Shown piece after piece: positions 1 through 14,232 of a stretch of 64,000 nt of DNA (within the stretch, counting starts at the first letter, position 1; every line of letters starts with the position of its first letter). The stretch is from positions 186,001 through 250,000 of the forward strand of contig JADNRV010000062.1 of assembly GCA_015499995.1 (NCBI GenBank), read 5' to 3'. The notes below the pieces were generated by a model. It had not been told where the DNA came from. It worked only from the letters and a program-made list of their open reading frames with translations, and ran no database searches. The stretch comes from Flammula alnicola (Eukaryota > Basidiomycota > Agaricomycetes > Agaricales > Strophariaceae). Made by a program: the position numbers and the translations under genes.

Positions 1-12
1 CGCCATTTCTAG

Positions 13-260
13 ATCATCAACTACTCCCATCTTTTCCCCACACGTTATGCTCTCGAGCTGGAGGGACTCAAGGGATCCGTGACTGCCGACACTTTCAAGG
101 AGCCATCACAGAGGGAAGACGCCAAGAAGGTCGTCAAGAAGTTGTTCGAGGATCGTTACACAAGTGGGAAGAACAAGTGGTTCTTCCAACCTCTGAGAGT
201 GCGTGAAACTTGTGTTTTATGTCATGGCCGTGCTAACCATGTTCGCTCTTGCAGTTCTGA
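13..260 (+). CDS. RPL27: 60S ribosomal protein eL27, C-terminal exons (5' end outside window)
   Basis: Structural protein of the large cytosolic ribosomal subunit. An acceptor (ttctag, ending at 12) opens an exon at 13-198. Its translation contains HLFPTRYALELEGLKG, PSQREDAKKVVKK and GKNKWFFQPLR, the strongly conserved C-terminal half of the eL27 family. The exon ends at a GTGCGT donor. A 56 bp intron with a branch-like gctaacc and a TTGCAG acceptor leads to a 6 nt terminal exon, TTC TGA (255-260). That gives the invariant ending ...PLRF-stop. Skipping this intron would add a long non-conserved tail. The N-terminal half lies upstream of the window. Identity is secure from the family motifs; the tiny terminal exon is inferred from the expected C-terminus. 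Confidence 0.93.
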
Positions 261-1066
261 GTGCTGTTTTTTGTATCGATATGCCCACAAAAAACCGCTG
301 TATGCTCTGACGACCATGCTTTTCTGCCCATTATACATTTCATATGATATACTTCCAGGGGACGATGTTTGTGTGGATATCCATGAGCAATGACGCTTGG
401 ATTGGGTTTGGTGCCATTATATGCGCGAGATCCAGATTTTATCCAGGTCGCCTTATCCCGCTGACCGGAAGGAAAGGTCGGAACCTGCTCACGCGTGATG
501 TCGAAGGCTTATTCTGTTTGAAGATTTTGGGTGACGTACTGTGATCTTTGTGGTATTGCTGGATTCCTGTTGCAGACAAAACTGAGGGCAGGCTTTGTAT
601 TGTGTGAGACTGGCATAACTTTTTGGACGTCAACGCGACTGTGCCCTACCTACGCAAGGCGGCGTCTGCTAGATTTAATGCTCACGACACGAAATTTCGA
701 TGACTATGAACATCTGGACAACGTGCCTATTCTTCCGTCAGTGAGATATTTCACGGAATTTGGTGTCTCTTTCCAAACTTATGAACTGGTTCTGCAAACT
801 GTTTATTCGTTGTTCATATTCAATCTGTTCACTGAATTATTGGAAGGCCAACAGAAGAGTCGAAGGCAACGCTCCGCAAACCTTTACGGAATCCATTTGT
901 TGCATTGGTGACCCTGATTTAGGCGCTTTTAAATTCTCTATTTTGCAGGGGTGCGCAAGACCCAATGAATTGGATGCCGGTCGCTATCTTGAAACGGGCC
1001 TGTGCCAGCGCCCATTCAATGCTTTTTTTTTTTTGCTTCAGCCAACTTCAAACCATATCCACGACA
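261..1066. other. Intergenic, no gene seen
   Basis: 3' flank of the eL27 gene and 5' flank of the next gene. Open frames here are short, lack a good start or splice pattern, and show no recognisable motif. A 13 nt T tract lies just upstream of the next start codon. Confidence 0.5.
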
Positions 1067-1893
1067 ATGTCGCACTCTAGATCTCCGCGGTCCAGTGGGG
1101 GCAACAATGGGGGCGCCACTGGCCTCAGTCTGGTGGATTCAATTCGACAAGCAACGCGTCAACGGAAGCGTGGACAGAGGCCATATCCGGAGAGAGATGT
1201 CACTGGTTATGTGAGGGATAGAAAGACACTTGTAAGTCGCCATCACGTCTTCTTTCTTCTTTCTTCTTTCTTCTTTACTTTATCTTTTAGCCGTCACAAC
1301 CAACGAGTTCTGAGGCTGATCACAAGGTTCCCATTTCTGCGATACTTGGTCCGTACTATGCGGTGGCGGCAACTATACAAGAATTGAAGTCGAAGAATGC
1401 TCGTCGTTCCTATCAACAAGAATTCCAGTCGCATGGAAATTCGACAGCCAGTGAGTGCACTACGAAACGGTCAACTCTCGATCTCGGAGAATCTTCGACG
1501 CGTCCTCGCGTGGATCTCGATACAAAATCGCCTTGCTATTCGGACTCGGAGACAAGCCATTCGGACACTACTACAACGTCGACGTCGCCTGGACACGCGT
1601 CGAGCCATTATAGTCGTGTCGATGATAACATTCTGATACCCAGACTTCCCGACGTTCAATGTACGATGAACGAATATATGCAAGCCTCTAATACGCTCGA
1701 AAATCAGGAGGCCCTGGCTGACTACAGCTATGCGGATAAACCGAGCTCGTTCTCGCCCATCGATCCAATTGACCTGTACGAGGCAACCAGTGGGACTAGC
1801 GAACTGATGGGAGAGACTTTGGAGTTGGGCTTTGGCTGGGATGGAGACATGTGGACGCAAGATCTAACAGAGTATGGTTCAGCGGAACAGTGA
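1067..1893 (+). CDS. Hypothetical 255-aa protein, two exons
   Basis: Exon 1 is 1067-1231 (55 codons, starting MSHSRSPRSSGG). The intron 1232-1290 has a GTAAGT donor, a (TTCTTTC)n pyrimidine tract and a TTTTAG acceptor. Exon 2 is 1291-1893. The phase is 0 and the frame stays open, for 255 aa. The protein is basic at the N-terminus (RQATRQRKRGQRPYPERD), then Ser/Thr-rich (DTTTTSTSPG) with an acidic C-terminus. No catalytic motif, signal peptide or membrane segment is visible, and I do not recognise the family. Its C-terminal LYEATSGTSELMGETLEL stretch recurs as a fragment at 9322-9402, so the gene or its end has been duplicated locally. It may be a nuclear protein given its composition, but that is a guess. 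Confidence 0.6.
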
Positions 1894-1904
1894 TACTGTA
1901 CACC

Positions 1905-2174
1905 TTGAAGTGAAGAGGTAATTTTTATGAACTTCCGTTATTCTTCGCTAATTGATATTATCGTTTTTGGGCCATGGGAAATTGTGTATGTGCGACATTA
2001 AGAGGTGCTATGACTGGGGATCTTTAACTGGCTACAATGATATTACTGCTTTGCGAACCCGAGAGCAACGTAAGATCGTGGTTTGAATGACGACTATTGG
2101 CATACAATCGTGTGCAGTTAATTCGTGACAAGGCTGGGGAAAGTATCGAAAAAATCATGGTCGACCCGGATGCA
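1905..2174. repeat. 3' flank of BTB copy 1, duplicated at 12660-12952
   Basis: This stretch (gaagtgaagaggtaa..., tgatattatcgttttggg, gtgcgaca...aagaggtgct, tgtggtttgaatgacgac) reappears with scattered substitutions downstream of BTB copy 2. The duplicated unit therefore includes non-coding 3' flank as well as the gene. Confidence 0.75.
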
Positions 2175-3118
2175 TCAATCGGCGAAATAAAAATCGTCGG
2201 GGATGTCATTTTGGGCATCCTCCGCCTCATATCTGGAGGAGTTGACGAAACGGCCTGTCATACGATCCTCCCTTCTTCCAGAAATTATTGCCGCTTTATG
2301 GGGCCCCAAGCGCTTGATCTCGTCTCTTGTTAAAGAAGTTGGACGGTTGACTAGCTCTTGAAACGTAGGCTTCACCCAATGCTCGAGTATATCGTGCTTC
2401 AAGGCCAGGAGAATCTTTGGAACGGGATCGATGATTGGCACGCCTTCTCTTCCGGAGTCTATGGCGGCGACGACCTCGCTTATAATGCTGTCGAAAGCAT
2501 AGCGAAGCGATATTGAAAGGAGGTCATAAAGTTTGCCGCTTCCCTGGCTGCGCTGCGGGGCTCCTGAACCGCCCTTTTGTTTCCGCTTCTTGCAATTGGA
2601 CCCTGTCATCTCGGATTCCTCAACTGGCAGTGCTTTCAATATATTCTGAGTCCGGGAGCCAAACAGTCTGCGTGTATTCCTCGCTGTCAATTCCCGTCTA
2701 AAGGACAGTCAAGAGTGCATCCACTTACCCGTAATAGAAAAAGTCCAGCAAAGCCTCGAATTCTGCGCAAGTCACTTGTGGAAGATGAATCGGCTTTTCA
2801 TCTGAGTCGCCATCTTTACCGCCTTCTACACTAGGAGGACAGCCAAACATTGATTTGAAGACCTCTGACTCCCGAATAAAGAAATATCGGTGAACCTTGT
2901 AGAGACGGCCTTGGATCTAAGAACAAGGAAATCTTGGTTGATCGAATGTATCCCGGCATGAAAAGTAGAGCAAATTATCATACGTTAAATACCGCCATTC
3001 CAAACTCGGGGAGGTAGTACTCTCCATGGCAAACCTTCGCTGTGGTTGACAAGACCTCCATCTCTGGGTCACTGACCGCCGCCACAACTGCGGAAGGTGA
3101 AAACAATGTTAATGACAT
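2175..3118 (-). CDS. BTB/POZ-domain protein, copy 1
   Basis: Three exons (3118-2984, 2916-2729, 2667-2175) joined by 67 and 61 bp introns give 271 aa. Exon 1 ends in YYLPEFGMAVFN. Exon 2 carries the BTB core (IQGRLYKVHRYFFIRESEVF, then LPQVTCAEFEALLDFFYYG). Exon 3 has a Lys-rich linker followed by LLSISLRYAFDSI and LALKHDILEHWVKPTFQELV, the C-terminal pattern of the large agaricomycete BTB family. BTB domains mediate dimerisation and often link substrates to Cullin-3 ligases; the role here is unknown. I chose the CGCAG acceptor giving a 61 bp intron over an internal AG that would need a 31 bp intron. The other two copies have the same gene structure. Confidence 0.8.
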
Positions 3119-3290
3119 GTAGGTCAGGAAGAGGATGCGCAGTGGGTTTTGGAACGAGGCAGCTCGGGGGGTTCTGAGATCACTCGCAGTAAATACTGTA
3201 GCAAGGACACGATGGGAAACCAGGCAGGGGAGGGATTGGCAAACCTTTTTATAAGGGAGCATGGCGTTGCTTCCACTGGCACGTGCACGC

Positions 3291-3331
3291 GAATCTGGGC
3301 GCTTGTCTCGAAGGTAAAATAGATTATCGAA
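3291..3331 (-). promoter_or_regulatory. Conserved upstream element, BTB copy 1
   Basis: About 170 bp upstream of the BTB copy 1 start. It shares aatctgggcgctt and aaaatagattatcga with the upstream regions of all other BTB copies (4031-4071, 18881-18923, 20296-20336). This is the most divergent of the four. Conservation outside coding sequence across duplicates fits a regulatory site but could also be plain shared ancestry. Confidence 0.4.
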
Positions 3332-3524
3332 TGACAAGATTCGCGGATAAAACTCCTCCACCGAGGATCCCGAGGCATTTCGAATCAAGCTTAATCATAG
3401 CACACGGGGTAGAGGTTCAACGAAGTTGTATGCTGGCTACAATGTCGAATTTCAGTGTAATTTATGACAAGCATCGAAAGCATGGAAAACAAGGAATGAG
3501 ATATTGAGGAATGCAGAGAAAGGC

Positions 3525-3790
3525 ATCAAGCACCCAAATATAATTCGGGTGTGAGGTCAATTGGGTCCATTGTCTTCGTCGTGATTGAGGCAAAATCCGG
3601 GATGGTAGGACCTTCAAAGGGCATGGCACCGGACTCGTCTTGCACTACATCTGCATAATCTCGGGAAACAGGCCGTAGGGTTCCGGCCTCACGATAATCA
3701 CCACCTCAAATGTCCAAGTGTCCAACCTCCCCGCATTTCCAACAAGTGGCCACATAGCACCCTCAACTCCATGGGTCCTTAGCCGGAGAC
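3525..3790 (-). pseudogene. Gag-like zinc-knuckle remnant
   Basis: Read on the minus str and, the frame gives YVATCWKCGEVGHLDI, then an in-frame TGA, then an open stretch to a TGA at 3527-3525. CWKCGEVGH is a CX2CX4H zinc knuckle of the retrotransposon Gag type, lacking its last Cys. The piece abuts a truncated BTB 5' exon at about 3804, so it looks like inserted or rearranged retroelement debris. It is too short to assign to a superfamily. A host CCHC protein fragment is the alternative. Confidence 0.4.
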
Positions 3791-3803
3791 ACGCGCGTAG
3801 TTG

Positions 3804-3889
3804 CGGATTGGGCCTTTGATTGGAAAGTCATCCGTCCCTGGGTCTGTGAGAGCTGCCGCTGTAGCTTTGGAGGGTGAAAACGATGACAT
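3804..3889 (-). pseudogene. Truncated BTB exon 1 (fourth copy)
   Basis: Starts with ATG at 3889 and reads MSSFSPSKATAAALTDPG..., nearly identical to exon 1 of BTB copy 2 (MSSFSPSTVAAAALTRPG). It stops matching around 3804. No BTB core follows; the neighbouring sequence is the Gag-like remnant. Its upstream DNA (3890-4335) matches that of copy 2 closely, so the duplication is recent. It is a 5' fragment, not a functional gene. Confidence 0.75.
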
Positions 3890-4030
3890 GTCGATCAGGA
3901 GGGCTCAGGAGTAAGATGCGCAGTGGATTTTGGAACGAGGCGGGAAGGTCTCTGAGGGCACTCAAAGTAGAAACAAAGACACAACCGTAAGCCAGTGCAA
4001 AACCTTTTTATAAGATGTTGTTTCCACGCT

Positions 4031-4071
4031 TATCTGGGCGCTTATCTGGAGGCAAAAATAGATTATCGATG
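4031..4071 (-). promoter_or_regulatory. Conserved upstream element, BTB fragment
   Basis: cttatctgggcgcttatctg followed by aaaaatagattatcgatga, about 142 bp upstream of the truncated BTB start. It is almost identical to 18881-18923 and similar to 3291-3331 and 20296-20336. Confidence 0.45.
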
Positions 4072-4335
4072 AGCAAGCTTCCCAATACGAATCCTCGATG
4101 GAGGGCACTTCTCGATGTTCTGCGAAACACTGCCTCGGGGCGCAGCAGGAGAGGTAGGAATTCAATGGAGTTTTATGCTTATTATTCAATTTTGTAGGTT
4201 GCTGATATCTGATCATACTTTATTTTACTAGCATGATAGCTAGTCGTATTCCGACATTTCCCTCCAAAAACTACGATGACTTGAATGTTGGATGTGGTTT
4301 TGATTTTTCGAGACACATATAAAGCATGGAAAGGG

Positions 4336-4713
4336 TGCGCCACGCTCCCGTGTTTTTCCTGCGACCCCCTTGAAGGTCTTTCTTCAGTGTTGTGTTCCTT
4401 GAATGCTAAGTATTCTACGTCTTATATATATATTTAGACTGGCCATGAAATAATGAGAAAGAAAGATTTAAAAAACAGACAATGACGAGGCCCAGCCTCG
4501 TTGCCAGTTCACGGTGTGCCCGGCTCTTCTCAACACAGTGTAACTTTAAGGACCACCAGTAAGTTACTAAGTTACGTAAGTACACTGAGTATGATGGCGT
4601 TCGTGAGGTTCGCACGGTGGCGTGACTCACACCGCGTCTTGACCGGCCCTCAACTTAAAGTTATTATTTTGTTCGCGTTCTTCGACAACATTGCAGCACT
4701 CAAACTCCTCGAT
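4336..4713. other. Intergenic, no gene seen
   Basis: Upstream region of the SNF2 gene. A short (TA)n run lies near 4421. No other structure noted. Confidence 0.5.
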
Positions 4714-8662
<3,949 letters not shown>

Positions 8663-9321
8663 TAATTCTTAGACTGAGGTGCTTTGATCATATCGTTTAG
8701 AATCGCTTTGTATATATCCTCTTTCGCACATACCTTGATATAATCTTTTATAATAATCTTTGTGCTTCACCATCTTTCAATATTGGCGCTTCTGATCATG
8801 CGTTTCAAGGCAGAGGGTAGTTGGGATGCTGGAGATGAAGATGTTGGCCGTGCAGTGAGTGTTCGTTTTCCATCGTTATGGTGAGCGTCAGGCTAGCAGG
8901 CTGAAATAGGTACAAGACGAAGCACGGATTGCCCTTCCCTAATAGAAAAGGGCCTATATAATCTCTGGCACGTTCTTTCATCTCTTGTGGCATGCAGGGC
9001 GGAATTGGCAAGGCGTACTCCAAGGTCCAAGGCATCATTGGACGCGTCGACCGAAGCCTCCCACGGCCATGAAAGGTTCCTGATGGCGGTCATCTCATGT
9101 TGTTGACCACGCAACATAACCCCCTTCCTCACTCTTAGTCCTGTTCCATCCATGCTTTTTGCTTTTTCCTAACCGTTATGGAGTAGTCGACGATTTAATT
9201 TGCACTGGGAAAATACATATTTGTAGTATGGACATCAATTTGAACGTGGTAATTATGGGTGGAACGTTTACGGTGGCGGCGGAGAGAGCCAATGAAAAGG
9301 TATGCCTCACTGCTGTCTTAT
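8663..9321. other. Intergenic, no gene seen
   Basis: 3' flank of the SNF2 gene. Short frames on the minus strand (for example near 8893-9153) lack a start context, splice logic or motifs. Confidence 0.45.
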
Positions 9322-9402
9322 GTCGATTCTGTTGATCTGTACGAGGCAAGCAGCGGGATTAGCGAACAGATGGGAGAGACTTTGGAGCTTGAGGCCCAGT
9401 GA
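9322..9402 (+). pseudogene. Fragment of the 1067-1893 gene (C-terminal part)
   Basis: Reads DSVDLYEASSGISEQMGETLEL then EAQ-stop. The first part matches IDLYEATSGTSELMGETLEL of the hypothetical gene at 1067-1893, then diverges. No upstream exon of that gene is recognisable here, so it is a partial duplicate. Confidence 0.65.
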
Positions 9403-9532
9403 AAACAGCCTGATGGCAAATAGAACCACACATATATATTAATAGATTTTAGAACGTCATCGAATCCGATCACGCCATTTCGATTTTCAACTTGCCTCTC
9501 CTTCACGCAATCTAACCACGTCCATCCCTACC

Positions 9533-10026
9533 ATGTCCGCACATCAGTTCTTCTGTAACTGTGCACAGCTCTGTATGCGCAACGGTGCAACACAACCTGT
9601 TGCTGTTAGCCGGTCCACTTGGTATGGCCACGCTTGATTTCGAGAGTCAACTCAGCCGCCTCCACTCGAACCGTTTCTGGCGCAACAAGACACTTTGCCG
9701 AATAGATCTTCCACAGACCAAGTGCAAAAATCACCACCTGGCTCACTGCCGTCGTCTCGAAGCCCACCCAACAAGAGGCGACGCATAAGGGACTCTGAAG
9801 GTACGATAATTGCTCCTTTGCCGCACAACTTTGACAACTATTGTGTCCTTTTTCAAAAGATGGCGATGACGTTAGTGGCGGAGGCGGTGGTCTCGGTTCA
9901 ACTGAACAACCAGTACCAGAGAACGTGAGGGATAACGAGCATGGGAATGAAAGTGACACAGACTCGGATATATATGTTCGCGTTCGTATAGATATTATGT
10001 ATCTACAATATCAATGCAAAATCTGA
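9533..10026 (+). pseudogene. Transposase-type N-terminal relic with one in-frame stop
   Basis: Exon 1 (9533-9800) begins MSAHQFFCNCAQLC and continues VSRSTWYGHA, the Cys-rich start I associate with basidiomycete CACTA (Tnp2-type) transposases. Codon 35 is TGA (9635-9637). The same frame then stays open through a Pro-rich stretch and NKRRRIRD to a donor at 9801. An acceptor at 9859 joins in phase to exon 2 (9860-10026), Gly-rich then acidic (ESDTDSDIY). The catalytic part is absent. TGA probably replaced CGA (Arg). Family assignment rests on a short motif only. Confidence 0.4.
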
Positions 10027-10250
10027 AAGAAAAATAGTCTCGCCCAGCAACCCCAACCGTGGCTTTATTATATCTATGGGTCAAAAGTATTCATATAGCA
10101 GCCAAAATGTACTTAGAGTTGGCGTAGACTTTGCGTGTCAGTAAGTCACACAAATCACTCTGTCACAGAGCCATTTCTCCCGTTGACGTGTTTGCGCTCC
10201 CTTGCTTTCTACCACCAACATCTCCTCGATGCTCGTTATCTCTACAAAAT

Positions 10251-11561
10251 ATGCCATCCTCTCCCGCTGCTCATAGCACCCAAGCTCTCCCCACAAGCCG
10301 CCTAACGCGGAGTATGTCAAGCATTATGCAAATCTCCGACACCGAGCAGTCCCAGTCGCCACATCCGGCGGTATCTCGCAGTCGCAAAGAAGAGAAGCGG
10401 CCACTCTCAAAAAGCTCTCGTGAAAGGGAATATGGTCCTCGAAAGGTAATGTTCTGCTATTTTCACTTCTGTGATGGAGAATAGGCCAAATAACTGAATA
10501 TATGCGCTCGGAACATAGGGATATATATCCAGATATGATAGCCTAGATGCTCATGAGGAGTGCACACGCAAGTTCAATCGAGTTAAGCGCAAGTTTGATG
10601 CCCTCAGTGACGAGCACTCGAAGCTCTGGTGTCTCCACAAGCCCTTCCAACACGGCCGGCGGGTCTTTGTCTTCTTTGGCTGCCACTTGCTCATCGCCTC
10701 CACTCACGACCACTCCCATCAGTGCATCTCTCAAACCATCAGTGGAGATCGAAACTATTGGTAGGTTACTGTTTGTTCTGACAATCATTTGCGATCTGAC
10801 TTGTCCATTTAGATGCCGCTCAGGCTGCCACTACTCCCGTTTTGTCGCAAGTACCACAAGGCATGACGGACGCCGCACCCATGGCGAATGCTGTACTTGC
10901 TAACACTGCACCCGCCATAAACGCTGTACCCGCAGAGGCCTCACCCACCATGAATGCTGCAGTTGCAGACACCGCACCTGCTGTGACCACTGCGCCTGTG
11001 GACACCACACCCGCGGACATTGTTATGGCTGAAACAAGAGGCTCGAAAACTCGTCACCGAGTTAATCCGCTGTAAGTTTACTTTCTCCAACCCCATTGTC
11101 ATGAATTCGCACTAACCTCGTCATACATTGATAGCGTGAAGACCTTGGGAGTGCCAGTAGGACCCACCAAGAGTTCTGACAGCTCATCGCAACCTCAAGT
11201 CAAGCTCGTTAACCAGCGATTGCCCCGAAGGCATGCGAAGGAGGTTACTGGGATTGCCGCCGAGACACAGAACGACAATGGTATGTCTCTTCACCTTTAG
11301 ACACGAATCACACACCTCTAAGACGAGAACATCCATAGATGGCTCGGCGGCGGCGGCCGGTAATGCTAGCGGCAATATAGCTTCGACCTCAACATCGGCC
11401 ACTGCGGGATTCAAGAAACTGACGCAAAGTAATGCCCCCAAGTGAGTCTGTCGTTTCCTCCAACAATGCCCTGCTTAGTTTCACTCTACAGAAATCTATA
11501 CTATCAGGAATACCTCAAAGAACACCCCGCTATCACACCCGCGGCATTCGAGATGCACTAG
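10251..11561 (+). CDS. Hypothetical low-complexity protein, seven exons
   Basis: Exons 10251-10445, 10519-10628, 10723-10760, 10813-11071, 11135-11280, 11339-11441 and 11492-11561 join in phase to 306 aa. Features in order: Ser-rich start; a basic, possibly coiled-coil segment (CTRKFNRVKRKFDALSDEHS); an Ala/Pro/Thr repeat-like region (ANAVLANTAPAINAVPAEAS); a basic stretch (RLPRRHAKEV); an Ala/Ser-rich linker; and LYYQEYLKEHPAITPAAFEM. A TAG stops it at 11559-11561, but the same frame stays open after it (KGLPKNTQKHWAEVSRSKKA) to TGA at 11664-11666. The TAG may therefore be a nonsense mutation. An alternative exon 2 starting at 10547 is also possible. I do not recognise the family. Its position beside the transposase relic suggests transposon cargo. 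Confidence 0.45.
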
Positions 11562-11666
11562 AAGGGACTCCCCAAGAATACACAGAAACATTGGGCCGAA
11601 GTCAGCAGGTCCAAGAAAGCGGCGTTGGCTAGTGTTGGAAACGGCGAAGAAGTTATCAACAATTGA

Positions 11667-12652
11667 ACTGGTAAGTGTTTTGTTTCCTATTATTCTGTCG
11701 AGGTCGCTTGACGCTGTCTCTTTTCCTTCTCAACTTTTAGCTGATTTGATTACAGTTTTGCAACACAATGCTCGGCGGCGCCCATTCTCCTCTCTTTAAG
11801 TGCCGCTCATTTAACCCCAGCTTCTGTATTGTCTCCGACTCTGTGCGATGTCGTATACTGTCAGCCCTCGAAAACTTGTCTGCTCCTTACTTGCTGCGCT
11901 TTCTCGTATCTCGGTCATATTGGTATTATTGCTGTGGTAAGCTATTTCTTGGCCATTATCAAACCACAGACTCGGGGACTTACAAAATCATAGCTTATCT
12001 AGATTTTACTGACTCCGGCACTCGAATCCGCTCGCCTGCACTTGTCTTTGCTTGAATCCACTCGCCTGCACTTGTCTTTGCTTGAATCCGCTCGCCTTCA
12101 CCTGATTCCATTCGCCTATGATCGATTCAGCTCATCTGTGCTTGATTTGGCTCGCCGTCGCTCGATCCTACCTGCCTTTGGTCGCCTCTGCTCGTATTTG
12201 CTCGCCCTCAATAGTTTCTGCTCGCCTTCACTCGATTTCCCTCGACTTCGCTCGATTCTGCTTGACTTTGGCTTTGTGCACGATTCCTCGGTGACCGGAT
12301 TCTATGTTGTTCGATTTGGATTGATTACATCGCCGCCGGATTTCTATCTGGTTCGATCTGGTTATTCGATGGCGGTGTAGATGAGAATCACTCGGCATGG
12401 ATCTGGTTATATTAGATTATAGGCCCTGTATTTTATTTCGTTCAATATAGTTCGATTTGCATCGATTTCCGGCTTTGCCACATAGATTAAAGTCCAAATC
12501 GCTAAGTCAAATAAATAAGTTATATTTGCTTATGTGTGGTTCGTCTTGGTTCTCGGCCTTTTTCACTGGGCTTGAGGTTCGGCCGGGACACGTGGACACA
12601 AGACTCCCCAGAAGAGCTTAGAGTATGCTAATGGAAGTTCAACGAAACAGTA
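11667..12652. other. Intergenic with degenerate CTCG-rich repeats
   Basis: No gene seen. 12000-12370 is built from variants of ctcgcc and ctcgatt words. The clean part is annotated separately. Confidence 0.5.
12024..12113. repeat. 30-bp tandem repeat decaying into CTCG-rich sequence
   Basis: Two 30 bp units (12024-12053, 12054-12083) differ by one base: gaatcc(g/a)ctcgcctgcac followed by ttgtctttgctt. A partial third unit starts at 12084. Beyond it, to about 12300, only the ctcgcc/ctcgatt core recurs. Confidence 0.8.
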
Positions 12653-12952
12653 ATACGCCTTGTATAAGCGTGAAGTGAAGAGGTAAATTTCGTGAACTTC
12701 TGTCGATCTCTGCTCATTGATATTATCGTTTTGGGCTCCGTAAAGTGTGCATGTGCGACATGAAGAGGTGCTAAGCCTACGACGAGGGATCTTCAAGTAG
12801 CCACAATGATATGAGTGATTGTCCAACTTGCCAACCTGAGAGCACGCAAGATTGTGGTTTGAATGACGACTATTGAAATACAATCATGTGCAATTACTCC
12901 ATGACAAGGCTGAGGAAAGTATTGAAAAGAAAGCGTGGTTGACCCGGATGCA

Positions 12953-13894
12953 TCAATCGGCGGAATAGAATGCAGCGGGGACAACGGTATCGACATATTC
13001 GTTCATGTAACTCATCACGGCTCTTATGTGATCCTCCCTTCTTCCAGAAATTATTGCCGCTTTATTGGGGCCCAAGCTCTTGATCTCGCCCTTCGTTAAA
13101 GAAGTTGAACGGTTGACAAGCTCTTGAAAAGCAGGCTTCAGCCAATGCTTGAGTATATCGTGCTTCAAGGCTAGAAGAACCTTTGGAACGGGATCAATTG
13201 GGATATTGATGCCTGTGCCACTGGAGTCTATGGCGGCGACAACCTCACTTATAATGCTGTCGAAAGCATAACGAAACGATATTGAAAGGAGATCGTGAAG
13301 TTTGCCGCTTCCCTGGCTGGGCTGCGGGGCTCCTGAGCCGCCCTTTTCTTTCTGCTTTTTGGATGTTGGTCTCTTGGATGCATCTTGAACTGGCAGTGCT
13401 TTCAATGTATTCTGAGTCCGGGAGCCAAACAGTCTTAGTATATTCCTCATTGTCAATTTCCGTCTAATGGACAGTCAAGAGCGCAACCACTTACCCGTAA
13501 TAGAAAAAGTCCAGCAAAGCCTCGAATTCTGCGCAAGTTACTTCTGGAAGATAAATTGGCGTTTCGTCTGAATCGCCATCTTGATTGCCTCCTGGAGGCG
13601 AAGGACAGTCAAACATAGACTTGAAGACTTCCGACTCCTGAATGAAGAAATGCCGGTGAACCTTGTAGAGACGTCCTTGGATCTATGCACAAGGACGGGA
13701 ATCTTAGTTAATAGAAGGTCTCCCGATACGAACATAGAGCAAAGTTCAGCAAACTGTCGCACATTAAATATTGCCATCCCATAATCTGGAAGGTAGTATT
13801 TCTCGTGACGGATTGGGGCTTTGATTGGAAAGTCATCCGTCCCTGGGCGTGTGAGAGCTGCCGCCGCAACTGTGGAGGGTGAAAACGATGACAT
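12953..13894 (-). CDS. BTB/POZ-domain protein, copy 2
   Basis: Exons 13894-13763, 13682-13495 and 13433-12953 give 266 aa. Exon 1 ends YYLPDYGMAIFN. Exon 2 is the BTB core (IQGRLYKVHRHFFIQESEVF, LPEVTCAEFEALLDFFYYG). Exon 3 begins LFGSRTQNTLKALPV and contains LLSISFRYAFDSI and LALKHDILKHWLKPAFQELV. The reading frame is intact. Only about 120 bp of its original upstream DNA remains: the DIRS element starts at 14016 and pushes the conserved upstream element 4.8 kb away to 18881. Expression may be altered or lost. The 61 bp second intron matches copy 1, though the acceptor here is a weaker TAAG. Confidence 0.8.
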
Positions 13895-14181
13895 GTCGAT
13901 CAGGGGGGATCAGGAGTAAGTAAGATGCGCAGTGGACTTTGGAACGAGGCGGGAAGGTCTCTGAGGGCACTCAAAGTAGAAACAAAGACACAAACGTAAC
14001 CCAGTGCAAAACCTTCCAATGATGGCAAGGGGACGTGGTTTTCCCACATTCGATAGGAGTAGCGGGTAAGGGGCGTCTTTTTGACACGGCGCTAAGGCCA
14101 GTCAAAATTGAAACGTCCTATTTTTTATTGTAATCAATTCTTTACACGAGTTCACGTAGAGGTACAGCTATTAAGAAAGAA

Positions 14182-14232
14182 TTTTTTTTTTTTTTTTTTT
14201 TTGGAGGTTCCTTTTTTTTTTTTTTTTTTTTT
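14182..14232. repeat. Twin 21-nt T tracts separated by 9 bp
   Basis: T21 (14182-14202), ggaggttcc, T21 (14212-14232), inside the 3' non-coding end of the DIRS element. Read on the element's sense strand these are A tracts. Homopolymer lengths may be affected by sequencing error. Confidence 0.8.

Larger units (their letters stand above)
3804..4335. repeat. Segmental duplicate of the BTB copy 2 5' region (uninterrupted)
   Basis: Matches 13809-14015 and then, without a break, 18862-19175. In this copy the two halves are contiguous at gtgcaaaacctttttataa; in the other they are separated by the DIRS element. It is therefore the empty-site reference for that insertion. Anchors include gatgcgcagtggattttgga, tctgggcgcttatctgga and gatgacttgaatgttggatg. 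Confidence 0.85.

Noticed and set aside
79..393. Read-through of the eL27 exon as a 104-aa protein
   Set aside because: The family ends in PLRF. A GTGCGT...TTGCAG intron gives exactly that ending.
2668..2698. A 31 bp intron in BTB copies 1 and 2
   Set aside because: Copy 1 has a strong CGCAG acceptor 30 bp further on, giving a normal 61 bp intron in the same phase, and copy 3 has a 59 bp intron at the same place.
3529..3560. BTB C-terminal remnant (DPIDLTPELY versus DPIVLPPEFY)
   Set aside because: The frame runs upstream into a Gag-type zinc knuckle, so the resemblance to the BTB tail is probably chance.
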